Positions 46,640 through 58,407 of a DNA stretch of 64,000 nt are shown here, one piece after another. A program made the translations under genes and the position numbers. Where the stretch lies: contig NC_133004.1 of the NCBI RefSeq assembly GCF_048564905.1, forward strand, positions 41,522,105-41,586,104. Reading direction: 5' to 3'. Origin of the DNA: Vicugna pacos. Its lineage: Eukaryota; Chordata; Mammalia; Artiodactyla; Camelidae. Below the pieces are notes generated by a model. That model did no database searches. It saw only the letters and a list, made by a program, of their open reading frames with translations, and was not told the origin of the DNA. Each line of letters starts with the position of its first letter. Within the stretch, counting starts at the first letter, position 1.

Positions 46640-47270
46640 GTTATTAGGTAGGTAAGTGTTTAGGACTTGATGAATTGACCCCTTTATCATAACGGAATGA
46701 CCTCTTTATCCCTGGTAATATTTTTCTATGAAACCTAATTTGATATGAATATAGCCACTCAGGCTTTCTTTTGATTAGTGTTAGCATAGTATATTTTCCC
46801 ATCCTTTTACTTTTATGTGAATTTATATTTAAAGTGAGTTATTTGTATATAGGTCTTCCATTTGTTTTTACTCATCTGTCTCTCTGTCTATACATTGAAG
46901 AGGTCTGACCATTTACACCCAATGTGGTTATTTATATAAGTCTTCCATGTTGTTATTTGTTTGCTATTTGTCTCATCTGCTTTATTTATTCTCTTTTCCT
47001 CCTCTTCTGCTTTCCTTTGGATGAAATGATCATATGCTTATAACTCTATTGTGTCTCCTTGGTTGCCTATTAGCTACAATCCTTTTTTGATTACTTTATA
47101 CTGTACATCTTTATCTTATAACAGTTTACCTTCTAGTGATGCCATACCATTCCACACACAGTACAAGAATCTTGCAAAATACACCCCTATCTCTCTCCTC
47201 CTGGCCTTTGTGTAATATGGGGTCACAGCATACTCCACTCTGCCCTCGCCACAGTTGAAGGTCTTTTCTT
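46640..47270 (-). repeat. LINE-1 ORF2 segment, inverted
   Basis: Minus-oriented L1 from the region between endonuclease and reverse transcriptase: the plus strand shows AATATAGCCACTCAGGCTTTC and TTTTGATTAGTGTTAGCAT. It stands directly against a plus-oriented L1 that starts further along ORF2. This is the arrangement left by twin priming, although the part after about 47,050 is only weakly L1-like. Confidence 0.6.
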
Positions 47271-47289
47271 TTAGAAGTTGGTCTCTAAA

Positions 47290-48975
47290 GTCTGGAAAAG
47301 GAGGGAACACTTCCAAACTCATTTTACAAGGCCAGAAATACCCTGATACCAAAGTCAGATAAGAGTACCACACACACACACAAACTATCAGCCACTTTCC
47401 TTGACGAATATAGATGCAAACATTCTCAACAAAATACTAACACACTGAATTCAGTAGCACAAAAAGGATTATACAGCATCATCAAGTGAGATTTATTCCT
47501 GGGATTCAAGGAGAATTCAACATACACAAACCAGTAAATGTGATACACCACATTAACAGAACGAAAGAGAAAAATGTGATCATTTCAATAGATGCAGAAA
47601 AAGCATTTGACAAAATTCAACACCCTTTCATGATAAAAACTCTTAACAAACTGGATATGGAAGAAACATATCTCAACATAATAGCGGTCATATATGACCA
47701 ACTCACAGCTAACATCACACTCAACAGTGAAAGGCTGAAAGCTTTCCTTCTAAGATCAGGAATAAGACAAGGGTGCCCACTCTCACCCCTGCTATTCACA
47801 CAGTCCTGGATGTCACAGTCAGAGCAATTAGGCTAGAAAAAGAAATAAAAGGTATCCAGATAAGACTGGAAGAAATAAAATTGTCTCTGGTGGCAGATGA
47901 CATGACCTTATATATAGAAAATTCTCAAGACTATACCAAACAACTGTTTGAAGTAATCAACAAACTTAGTAAAGTTGTAGAACACAAAATGAACGTACCC
48001 AAATCACTTCTGTTCCTAGACACTAACAAGGAACTAGCTTGAAAAGATATAAAAGAATCCTATATACAATGACGCCAAAAACAATAAAACAGAAATAAGT
48101 TTAAATAAGGAGGTCAAAGATGTGTACACTTAAAACCATAAGACGTCGATGAAAGAAATTAAAGAAAACACAGATAAATGAAAAGGTATCTCATGTTCAT
48201 AGATTGGAAGAGTTAATGTTAAAACCTGTAAATATCTAAAAATTCAGTGCAATCACTATCAAAATTCCAGTGGCATTCTGAAATTAGAAAAAAACAATCC
48301 TAAAATTTGTATGAAACCACAAAGACTCTGACTCAAAGACTCAAAGTAATTTTGAGAAAGAACAAAGTGTGGAGGCACCACACTTCCTGATTTCAAACTA
48401 CATCGCTAAGATACAGTAATCAAAACTGTACAGTACAGGCATAAAAAAAGACCCATGGACCCGTGCAACAGAATTGAGAGCCCACAAATAGACCCATGCA
48501 TATACGGCCAACTAACATTTGACAAGGGAGCCAAGGATACTCAGTGGGGAAGGACAGTCTCTTCAATAAACGGTGCTGGGAAAACTACATATTCACACAC
48601 AAAAGTGTGAAACTTGACCCACATTTTACACCACTCGCAAAAGTCAACTTGAAAAAGATTAAGAACCTAAATGTAGGACCTAACATTATAGAAATTCTCG
48701 AAGAAAATACAAGGGAGAAACGTCTTGGACATGGGTCTTGGCAATGACTTTATGGGTGTGACACCAAAAGCACAAGCAGCAAAATGTAAATAAACAGACG
48801 GGGCCACATCAGGCTCAAAAGCTGCTGCTCAGCAAAAAAAAAAAAAAAAAGCCAACAAAATGAAAAGGCGAACTATGCAGTGGGAGAAAATACTTGCAAA
48901 CCATTTATCTGATACAGAGTTACTATCTGAAATATATAAGGAACTCACACAACTCAATAGCAGAAACCCAAATGT
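47290..48975 (+). repeat. LINE-1 ORF2 reverse-transcriptase segment
   Basis: Plus-oriented ORF2. The frame at 47,486-47,836 carries [18 protein letters not shown] and [13 protein letters not shown], both reverse-transcriptase signatures. The catalytic box further on reads LSLVADDMTLY, with V where active L1 has F or Y before ADD. Stops and frame changes break the rest, so it is inactive. It trails off near 48,975. Confidence 0.85.
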
Positions 48976-49924
48976 CTGTCCTACCAAAACAACAAAGTGT
49001 GTCTATCAGAAAAACGTATTTTATGGAGTTTTAGCTTTTACCTTTAAATAAAAGTTAATTATGCTTAGATAAATTAAACCCAGTTCGTCAGTCGTACCAG
49101 CGACATTTCAGATGCTCAAGAGACACGTGTGGTTTACGGTTACCACACTGCATGGTACAGATACAGAGCAAGATACAAAAATAATCTAGTGATCCTATTG
49201 GGTACATTGTACTCAGTAACCAAAGAAAAGCATTATTTTTGAGCATGTATGAAATATGCAAGAAAACCGAGCGCAGGTTAGGCCACAGAGTAAGTCTCCT
49301 GAAATTAAAGGGCGGCTGCTACGACACAGCTGATGTTCTTTCAGACCATGATGCAACTAGCACAAAGATGAGCAGAAAACTCCTATACATTTGGAAACTT
49401 AAAAACATACTTCAAAAAAAAAAAAAAAAGAAAACATACTTCTGCACATTTCATGAGATCCAGAAGAAATAATGATGGACATTTTAAAATATTTTAAGCT
49501 GAATGATAAAAATTCTACAGATCAAAAATACCATAGCAGGATAAGGAAGAATATTTTAAGACACAAAAAGTACACACTATAAAAGAAAAATGTTGAAAGA
49601 TTTGACCATGTGAAGAATGTTTGTTATCAAAAATCTCCATAACAGAGTGAAAATTCAGCTCATTTACTGGGAGACGATATTTGCAAAATATATAAGTGAT
49701 TGGAGGAAAACATATACATAATATAAAAGACTCCTACAAATCTTTAAGAAAAAGGAAAGGAATGAAAATCTGGGCGAAAGTCAAGAACAGGCATTATATT
49801 AGATTCTTATTGCAGCTACAACAAATTGCCAAAGATTTACTGGCTGAAAACAACACAAATGTATTCTTCTTCAGTTCTGGAAGCCAGAAGTCAAAAATTC
49901 AAGACTAAAGAGGATCACAAGAGT
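48976..49924. repeat. Mixed old repeat debris
   Basis: AT-rich. Parts at 49,470-49,790 look like older L1, and 49,800-49,905 matches the start of the unnamed repeat at 10.2 kb (CTGGCTGAAAACAACACAAAT and TTCAGTTCTGGAAGCCAGAAG). Confidence 0.45.
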
Positions 49925-51138
49925 TTACCCATTCTCTAACACCATACAAAAATACACCCAAAATGGATTAAAGACCTAAATGTAAGGCTGGAAATCAGAA
50001 AACTCCTGAAAGAAAAACATTGACAGAACACTCTTTGACATAAATCACAGCAATATATTTTTGATCTGTCTCCTAAAGCAAAGGAAATAAAAGCAAAAAT
50101 AAACTAATTGGACCTAATTAAACTTAAAAGCTTTTGCATAGCAAAGGAAACCATCAATAAAATGAAAAGACAACCTACTGAATGGGATGATATATTTACA
50201 AATCATATGACTGATAAGGGGTTAATAGCCAACATATATAAACATATATAAAGTGCTCATACAGCTCAACATCAAAAACCCAAAGAACCCAATTAAAAAA
50301 TGGGCAGAAGATCTGAACAGACATTTTCCCAAAGAAGACATATAGAAGCCGACAAGCACATGAAAAGATGCTCCACATCATTAATCACCAGAGAAATTCA
50401 AATCAAACCCACAATGAGATATCACCTCCTACCTGTCAGAACAGCTATCATCAAAAAGACCACAAACAACCAATGTTGGCGAGGATGTGAAGGAAAGGGA
50501 ACCCTCGTACACTGTTGGTGGGAATGTAAATTGGTGAAGCCACTGTGGAAAACAGTATGGAGATTCCTCAAAAAACTAAACATAAAACGATCATATCACT
50601 TAGCAATTCAAATATTTGGGTATATATCCAAAAAAAAATGAAAACACTAATTTGAAAAGATACATGCATTCCAATATTCATAGTAGCATTATTTACAAGT
50701 GCCAAGAAATGGAAGCAACGTTAAGTGTCCAGTGACAGATGAATTGATAAAGATGTGGCATATACACATGCAATGGATTACTACTCAGCCATAAAAAAGA
50801 AAAAAATCTGCCACCTGTAGCAACATGGATGTACTTGGAGGGTGTTATGCTAAGTGAAATAAGTCAGACAGAGAAAGACAAATACTGTAACATCTAAAAA
50901 ATAAAACAAACTAGCGAATGTAACAAAAAAGAAACGGACTTACAGATATAGAGAATAAACTAGTGGTTACCGGTGGGGAGAAGGAAGTGAGGAAGGACAA
51001 GATGGGGTAGATTAAGAGGTATGAACTACTATGTATAACATAAATAAATTACAAGGATATATTGCACAACACACAGAATATAGCCAATATTTTATAACAA
51101 CTATATGGAATATAACCTTTAAAATTGTGAATCACTAT
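49925..51138 (+). repeat. LINE-1 3' part, broken at its right end
   Basis: The ORF2 C-terminal region contains the CCHC-like cluster (ORF 50,300-50,641: [18 protein letters not shown]). The 3' UTR runs to TTGTGAATCACTATG at 51,138. L1 3' UTRs normally continue with a TTGTACACC block and an AATAAA end, as the copy at 6.6 kb does. Here the element stops abruptly, at the edge of an inverted repeat. Confidence 0.8.
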
Positions 51139-51141
51139 GGA

Positions 51142-51213
51142 ATCTCAGGGCGTCCTCTCCTCTTGTCTGGGAGAAACAGGCGTCTGCTCCTTGTCGTCTC
51201 AGCAACTCAGGGA
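51142..51213 (+). repeat. Inverted repeat, left arm (72 bp)
   Basis: Matches the reverse complement of 52,061-52,132 at 69 of 72 positions by eye. The sequence is GC-rich and unlike the L1 to its left. It belongs to no repeat family I recognise. Confidence 0.9.
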
Positions 51214-51789
51214 GCCCCGCCCCAGTGAGAACTGCAGCACCTGGGCTCCCGATCCCACCCCTGGGGATTTCTGGGCCACCGAGCTTTGGATCATCTGCTG
51301 GGTATGCTGTCTCTTGCCTCGTTGATTTATCAGACAGGCATCAACACATTGGAGCCTGTCTCACTAAGCATGAGATGTGGAAGGCAGCAGCCTCACCCCT
51401 TGCCTGTGGGGAGAACTAACAGCACATCTCTTTCCAAAGTATCTTCTCTCCAAAGTTAATTCTCTCTCCCTCTAATTTCCAAACACTCTGCCGTTTTATA
51501 CAACTTAGATGTAGGCGTAGAGTTTAAGGGTGACGTAACTGTTACTGATTTGGTTTATTTGGTTACTTATTTGGTTTTCCTTTGAAATATTGCATCTCAG
51601 GCTAACAAATCACTTTAGAATGTCATGTGCATCGTAGTTTCTAAAACATCGCATCTCGAAATTCCAGTCCAGATTTTCAGTTTAATATCCTGTTGCACTG
51701 ACATTTATTCAGCGCTTAATAAATAATGGATACTGATTACTTAGTAGATGATGGATGATGGATATTCCAAGTCTAAATGGCTATTACTC

Positions 51790-51955
51790 ACTTACACTTC
51801 ATAACAACTTTACGAAGTAAATACTATTATTTATCCTGGTACAGAGGAGAGAAATAAAGCACAGAGAAGTTGAGTAACTTACAAAAGGTTGACCAGCTAG
51901 TGAGTGGAGAAATTGGGAGTTGAGTAAGCAATCCCGCTGCGGGTGGCAAACCTCT
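51790..51955 (-). repeat. MIR-type fragment
   Basis: The plus strand shows ACAACTTTACGAAGTAAATAC, then GCACAGAGAAGTTGAGTAAC and GACCAGCTAGTGAG: a reverse-complement MIR/MIR3 block. Confidence 0.65.
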
Positions 51956-52060
51956 AAACTATACTATACTGCTAGCCTCCTCATGTTTCAAATTACCTGC
52001 CTTTAAAGACCTCTTGATGGTAAATCCACCATAATTTAATACCCTCAAGAAAATGAAAAA

Positions 52061-52132
52061 TCCCTGAGTTTCTGAGACGACAAGGAGCAGACGCCCATTT
52101 CTCCCAGACAAGAGGAGAGGACGCCCTGAGAT
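52061..52132 (-). repeat. Inverted repeat, right arm (72 bp)
   Basis: Partner of the left arm 847 bases away. Flanking sequences differ between arms, and no target-site duplication borders the pair, which argues against a simple terminal-inverted-repeat transposon. Confidence 0.9.
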
Positions 52133-52139
52133 AAACTTA

Positions 52140-53030
52140 GGGAATTCTATCTGCTGTGGCCTGCAAGCCCCCACACTGGAAACACACTCCAAGGCCACTG
52201 CCCCCCCTTTTCAGATGATCTGAAAACCTCCATTTCAGCTTACTTAGACGACAGACGCCTCGTCCTCCGCAACAGCGGGTTGTTCTCTAGATTCCATTCT
52301 TTAGCAGCAGGGCTGCCTGCCCCTCCAGCTGCATTTTTTTTTTTTAACCCGCGTGAAGGCTGCCAGGAATGAAAAGGGGAGGGCGAAGATGTGGGTGGTG
52401 GGGGGAGGCAGGGCCTGGGGGAGAGCTGGGACCCTGTGGGGCTCCAGCCTGACGGCTCTTCTCTTTGCCTCTTTCCTCTGCTGTTGGTGCTTCTGCCCGA
52501 AGCTGCCAGGTGAGTGCTGGGGCAAAGAAAAGCTGGGCTGGCACAGGGCCTGGGGGTAGCGGAGGTGGGAGCTGGCCAGCGCTCTAGGCTGGCATCTGCA
52601 GCTCTAATGCACCCACCCGTGACCTGGGGGTATTATTAACATTCAGACTTGATCTAAGCCCAGGATGTTGCCTGAGGTCCTGCATACCTGCTGAGGCCAG
52701 GGCTGCTGCATGTGGACTTTGTGTAAAAGTCTAGGATGCTTTCCAGGCCAGGTGGGCAGTGAGCTGGGTCCAGTGAACTAGGTCCAGCCCTGTCCTCAGT
52801 GGACATTCTGCTCTCACACCTTAGCTCTCTGAGATGTTTTCTACCAGGAATAGAACACTAAAAATTTTTTCCCAAAGAACAAGAGATGCTTAGAAAAATG
52901 CTTTAAAAATCATGATGGAATTAAAACAAATCTGTTTACATATTTGAAAATCCTCTCAAACTCTGGGCTTTCCTCCTTCTTCCAATTCCTTTTTAATGTT
53001 TAAAATAGACATTTATTAAAAATATTTTTA
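52140..53030. other. Intergenic stretch without a recognised gene
   Basis: It has a GC-rich segment at 52,370-52,560 with open frames on both strands but no known domain. Nothing else is assigned. Confidence 0.5.
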
Positions 53031-53034
53031 CTTT

Positions 53035-53145
53035 GTTAAAATGTTTTTTGAGGGTAGGTAATTAGGTTATTTACTTATTTAATGGAGGTACTGGGGATTG
53101 AACCCAGGACCTCATGCATGCCAAGCATGCACTCCTCCCTCATAG
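53035..53145 (-). repeat. Camelid tRNA-Ala-type SINE
   Basis: The plus strand shows GGTAGGTAATTAGGTTATT, GGAGGTACTGGGGATTGAAC, CCAGGACCTCATGCATGCC and AAGCATGCACTC, the reverse complement of the SINE. The tRNA-like head is cut short at CTCCTCCCT. Confidence 0.88.
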
Positions 53146-53149
53146 GTAT

Positions 53150-55590
53150 TGCTTCTAAACTCTGGACAGGGCTCAGATCCTGCTAACCTACTTCCAAATA
53201 CATTTATTTGCAAATGATTTCTCCATTCCTAGAAACAGAGTGGTGTCTCTGGAGCTTTTTCAGCAATGCTGAGCCCTCAGCTCCCTATGTCTCCAAGTTT
53301 GGCCTGGGGTCTCTGGTCCCCTGTGGGCAAAGCTGCAGACATGTTTGTGGGAAGAGGATGCAGGTCTCAGAGAATGAGACAGGTGGGCTGGGAACAGCTA
53401 GACCAGATCGGGGAGACCACATGATCTCAGGAAAGCAGGGGATGAAGGAGGAGGCACACCTGTTTGGAGTGTGTTCAGAGCCCAGGGCTGCCTCCCCTAA
53501 GAGCTTATAAAGCGGGGAGGGGCTGCAGGCACCCTCACAGGAGGATGCACGACCAGCCTGGAATTGGGCTGATTATCATGCCCTACAAAAGCCCTCTGAG
53601 ATGCTCTGCTACAGACGTCTTGCTTGACAGAGCTGGTAACTGAAGCCAAGAGTGGAAGCGAGTGGAACCTGAAAGCAGTGGTTCTCAACCAGGGGAGAAA
53701 TGTGCTACCGCCACCTAGTGGATAGAGGCCAGCAATGCTGCTAAACATCTTTCAATGCCTGGACTAACATCCTTCCTACCCTCAAACAAAAATGAACAGA
53801 CCCCAAATGTCAATAGCGCCAAGGTTGAGAAACCCAGGACCAGCCTTGAAACTTGACTTTCTTTTGGTCCTCTTGGAGCTGAATCTCTCTCCAAACAAAA
53901 CTTAAACATCTATTGAGAAACCACTTCTTTCCCAAGGCACCTCACTAAGTGTTTCTCATCCGGTAAGTAAGCTACATTTGTTGTCTTGATTTCCAAATTA
54001 GGAAACAGATTTTGTTCCTTATCTATTTACCTTTTATTATTTTCAATTATTCATCTTCTTCCTTTGAATTCTGGAAGAATTACCCAATGTGCTTTCTAGC
54101 ACCCTGACTTAATTTCCCCTAGAATCTGTTCTATTGCCTTCTAACTGATGATCTGCCTCCTGCTCTATTTGTGGTGGGTGTACACATTTAAATACCTGTT
54201 TACTCTCATTTTCAAGTCCTAGGGATGAGAGGAGATAAATCTTTATCTTCAATCTGCCATCTTTAATCATGGTACCAGTTTTGCATCTTTCTAGAGACTG
54301 GAAATAAATTTCTTCTAAAAATTTTAATCCAGTTTTATAGAAAAGAATTTTCAGCAGCCTGATACCCGTCAGAGTCTTCACAGTCTCTGATGGAAGCAGA
54401 AAGACAGGGACAGAGGGGCAGGCGGGGAGGTTCAGACTCTGATTCTTAGTGGCTCAAAATATGGTTTCTCACAGTTGGTGGATGGTAACAAAATTCTCTG
54501 GTCCATTGAGACCCTTTGAGCTTTCCCTTGGAAGTGTCTCAATCCAGCCTTTTTAACTGCATGAAGGCAACCATTCTGCCTAACTTTTGGCACATGGTCT
54601 GTTCTTATCTACAATTTATAAATTGTTTTGTGCATCTCCCTGGGTCTTCTAACTGGGAAGCTGATATGAGATAAATCACGCACGTCTCAGCTGCTGCCAT
54701 GTTAACTTTGAAATTCAACTTATTAGTAGTATTATTAGACTCAGCAGGAAGCAACCTAAGCAAGTTCCTGGTCAGAGAGGAAACAAGGGTGTTCTGAATT
54801 ACAGGAAAGATAATTGGGGGGTCAAATCCTTGAAGAAGCTGGAAGGAACGACCCAGAGACATAGCTTTGAAAGGGAGAGTAGCCTTGGACAAGTGGAAAG
54901 ACACTTCCTTCTCTAAGATGCCACAGCAGGAAGTGACTACGGAGATAAGAGAAGATGCAGATGGAGGGTTTCGCATTAAAGAGTCTCTATTTCCTCCGGA
55001 ATAAGAGGTTTGCATGGTCCTCTGAGAGTGAGGGGAGCCAGGTACATGAGAGTTTGGGCTGAAGAGGGAGTGTTAACAGAACATCTGGGCACTGAGGAAG
55101 GCTGCTGCTGGGACAAAGATGAAGATGGCAAATTGGGTTTGTAGCCTGATGGTATTTTGTCCAGTGAATTGAAGGTTTCTGAAGCCTGTCTTCGACCATG
55201 GTCACCTCCCAAGCCCAAGGAGCGATGATAAAGCAGAGTTGAATTTTGAATTTTTATCCCGTCAGCTCTGGCTTTGGCCCCAACCTCCTTACATTTATTT
55301 AGTGGATTCTGCTGGGTTTTCTTCGAAGTGTTCTCCTTCCCTAAGCCATTAGGTCTAAAGAACATCAGATGAAAGCAACCCTTGACACTCACTCTGTTTC
55401 CGTGATCCCCCCTAACCTAACCTCATCTCAGTCTCACCACTGCAGTGGAGGCAGAGGCCAGCTGACACACCTGTGAGCACCAGAGGGCGTGGAGCCAGGG
55501 AAAAGCAGGTGGAAAAATGCACGTGCATCCCCCCGGGGTCAGCGCTGATACTGACAGTAGCACCAGACCCCGGCAGCCATCACCTGGGGA
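53150..55590. other. Intergenic stretch without a recognised gene
   Basis: Open frames of up to 138 codons occur on the minus strand at 54,605-55,392, none with a recognised domain. No repeat family is confidently assigned. Confidence 0.5.
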
Positions 55591-55593
55591 GCA

Positions 55594-57225
55594 AAAGTTC
55601 TTTTTTTTTTTTTTAACATTTTTTATTGATTTATAATCATTTTACAATGTTGTGTCAAATTCCAGTGTAGACCACAATTTTTCAGTTATACATGAACATA
55701 TATATATTCATTGTCACATTTTTTTCTCTGTGAGCTACCATAAGATCTTGTGCATATTCCCCTGTGCTACACAGTATAATCTTGTTTATCTATTCTACAA
55801 TTTTGAAATCCCATCTATCCCTTCCCACCCTCCGCCCCCTTGGCAACCACAAGTTTGTATTCTATGTCTATGAGTCTATTTCTGTTTTGTATTTATGCTT
55901 TGTTTGTTTGTTTTTTAGATTCTACATATGAGTGATCTCATATGGTATTTTTCTTTCTCTTTCTGGCTTACTTCACTTAGAATGACATTCTCCAGGAGCA
56001 TCCACATTGCTGCAAATGGTGTTATGTTGTCAGTTTTTATGGCTGAGTAGTATTCCATTGTATAAATATCCCACATCTTCTTTATCCAGTCATCTGTTGA
56101 TGGATATTTAGGTTGTTTCCATGTCTCGGCTATTGTAAATAGTGCTGCTATGAACATTTGGGTGCAGGTGTCTTTTTGAAGTACGGTTCCTTCTGGATAT
56201 ATGCCCAGGAGCGGGATTCCTGGGTCATATGGTAAGTCTATTCCTAGTCTTTTGAGGAATCTCCATACTGTTTTCCACAGTGGCTGCACCAAACTGCATT
56301 CCCACCAGCAGTGCAGGAGGGTTCCCTTTTCTCCACAGCCTCTCCAACATTTGTCATTTGTGGATTTTTGAATGATGGCCATTCTGACTCGTGTCAGGTG
56401 ATACCTTATTGTAGCTCTGATTTGCATTTCTCTGATAATTAGTGATATTGAGCATTTTTTCATGTGCCTATTGATCATTTGTATGTCTTCCTTGGAGAAT
56501 TGCTTGTTTAGGTCTTTTGCCCATTTTTGGATTGGGTTGTTTTTTTTTTTCTTATTAAGTCGTATAAGCTGCTTATATATTCTGGAGATCAAGCCTTTGT
56601 CGGTTTCATTTGCAAAAATTTTCTCCCATTCCATAGGTTGTCTTTTTGTTTTACTTATGGTTTCCTTTGCTGTGCAAAAGCTTGTAAGTTTCATTAGGTC
56701 CCATTTGTTTATTCTTGCTTTTATTTCTGTTGCTTGAGTAGACTATTCTAGGAGAACATTTTTGAGATGTATGTCAGATAATGTTTTGCCTATATTTTCT
56801 TCTAGGAGGTTTATTTTATCTTGTCTTATGTTTAAGTCTTTGATTCATTTTGAGTTTATTTTTGTGTATGGTGTAAGGGAGTGTTCTAGCTCCATTGCTT
56901 TACATGCTGCTGTTCAGTTTCCCAACACCATTTGCTGAAGAGACTGTCTTTATTCCATTGTATATTCTTGCCTACTTTGTCGAAGATTAGTAGACCAAAA
57001 GTTTGTGGGTTCATTTCTGGGCTCTCTATTCTGTTCCATTGGTCTGTATGTCTGTTTTTGTACCAATACCATGCTGTCTTGATGACTGTAGCTCTGTAGT
57101 ATTGTCTGAAGTCTGGGAGAGTTATTCCTTCAGCCTCTTTCTTTTTCTTCAGTAATGCTTTGGCAATTCTAGGTCTTTGATGGTTCCATATAAATTTTAT
57201 TATGATTTGTTCTAGTTCCAGTCTT
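55594..57225 (-). repeat. LINE-1, 5'-truncated, youngest copy in the window
   Basis: Minus-oriented L1 whose poly(A) appears as a T run at 55,600-55,613. The 3' UTR runs to about 55,910. A 259-codon open frame (56,694-55,915) then encodes the ORF2 C-terminus, with the CCHC-like cluster [18 protein letters not shown] and the end words [12 protein letters not shown] and ISEVSQ-like [14 protein letters not shown]. Sequence further into ORF2 extends to about 57,225, where it is cut off. The long intact frame shows it is less decayed than the other L1s here. It ends about 360 bases upstream of the GJC3 start codon. Confidence 0.9.
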
Positions 57226-57585
57226 TAGAGGACTCTGGTCTCTGTCTCTTTAGCCTTTGGGAAAGAGTGAGAAGCAGGGAGGGCAAGAGAGAGACAAAGA
57301 CAGACCCTGGTCTCCCCCCATCCAAGTGTTCCTCTCCTCTACAGAGGGGGACAGGCGAGAGAGCCACGCCCACTGCCACTCACTAGTCATATTTTACATA
57401 TGACTCTATTAACCATAGACAATGCAATCAGAGTCTTGGTATCTGAAATACCAGATTCTAGGAGAGGAGTGAGGAAGCCCGCCTTACACATCCTTGGATT
57501 GGGGGTGACAAGGTGGCCCGCCGCTTCTCTAGAGGACAGTGAGTGGCACACCTACACTCACCACTGTCCTCTGCTCCGTAACAGG
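57226..57585 (+). other. GJC3 5' flank
   Basis: About 360 bases between the L1 and the start codon. The GJC3 frame stays open upstream back to 57,400, but that part has no similarity to connexins. A CCGTAACAG acceptor-like word lies immediately before the G that precedes ATG (57,578-57,584), so a non-coding upstream exon is possible. Confidence 0.45.
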
Positions 57586-58407
57586 ATGTGTGGCGGGTTC
57601 CTGAGGCGGCTGGTGGTGGAGGAGAGCCGGCACGCCACCCCTGTGGGGCGCCTCCTGCTTCCTGTGCTCCTGGGATTCCGCCTGGTGCTGCTGGCCGCCA
57701 GTGGGACGGGGGTCTTCAGTGATGAGCAGAGCGAATTCGTGTGTCACACCCAGCAGCCGGGCTGCAAGGCCGCCTGCTACGATGCCTTCCACCCTCTCTC
57801 CCCTCTGCGCTTCTGGGCCTTCCAGGTCATCCTGGTGGCGGTGCCCAGCATCCTCTATGTGGGGGTCACGCTGTATCACGTGATCTGGCAGTGGGAAGCA
57901 GGAAAGGTGAAGAGGGAAGAAGGGACACTGAGCGGCCAGGGGGAGGAGAGCCAGGGTGCCTCAGGGGCTGGGAGCCCCAGGCTGCTCTGGGCCTACGTGG
58001 CACAGCTGGGGGTGCGCCTGGCCCTTGAGGGGGCAGCCTTGGGGGGACAGTACCATCTGTATGGGTTCAAGATGCCCAGCTCCTTCTCATGTCGTCAAGA
58101 GCCTTGCCTTGGTAGTACAACATGTAATCTGTCTCGTCCCGCTGAGAAGACCATCTTCCTAAAGACCATGTTCGGGGTCACTGGGCTCTGTCTCCTGTTT
58201 ACTCTTTTGGAGCTGGTGCTCCTGGGCGTGGGGAGATGGTGGAAGACCCGGAAGGACAAAGCTCCCTCTTCTAACTACTTCCCATCTTCAGAGAGCACCA
58301 AAAGACACCGGGAACCAACTGGTAACTTCCCAGCGGTGGAAACAAAAGAACAGTTCCAAGAAGCAGGTGGGAGGGGCACCGATGTCCCTCTTGCTTCCTG
58401 CCCCTGA
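57586..58407 (+). CDS. GJC3: GJC3, gap junction gamma-3 (connexin 29/31.3 type)
   Basis: A connexin; the family has four membrane segments and is expressed in myelinating glia and the inner ear. The start at 57,586 is chosen because [20 protein letters not shown] matches the human N-terminus (MCGRFLRRLL...). The frame gives 273 residues. Membrane segment 1 is about 21-40. Loop 1 has the connexin pattern C-x6-C-x3-C at residues 53, 60 and 64. Segment 2 is around [20 protein letters not shown]. Loop 2 has C-x4-C-x5-C ([13 protein letters not shown]). Segment 4 is around [19 protein letters not shown]. Human GJC3 is about 279 residues, with the last part in a second exon: after FQEA a donor (CAG followed by GTGGGA, GT at 58,367) could be used here too. 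If it is not, the frame continues as [13 protein letters not shown] and stops. No second exon was found by eye. TRIM4 follows on the same strand. Confidence 0.94.
   Translation: MCGGFLRRLVVEESRHATPVGRLLLPVLLGFRLVLLAASGTGVFSDEQSEFVCHTQQPGCKAACYDAFHPLSPLRFWAFQVILVAVPSILYVGVTLYHVIWQWEAGKVKREEGTLSGQGEESQGASGAGSPRLLWAYVAQLGVRLALEGAALGGQYHLYGFKMPSSFSCRQEPCLGSTTCNLSRPAEKTIFLKTMFGVTGLCLLFTLLELVLLGVGRWWKTRKDKAPSSNYFPSSESTKRHREPTGNFPAVETKEQFQEAGGRGTDVPLASCP

Noticed and set aside
51142-52132. A DNA transposon with 72-bp terminal inverted repeats
   Set aside because: No target-site duplication flanks the pair, the interior holds an old MIR, and no transposase trace is seen.
57400-57585. An N-terminal extension of 62 codons for GJC3
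   Set aside because: Connexins begin at the cytosolic N-terminus MCG...; the extension has no connexin similarity and follows an acceptor-like word.
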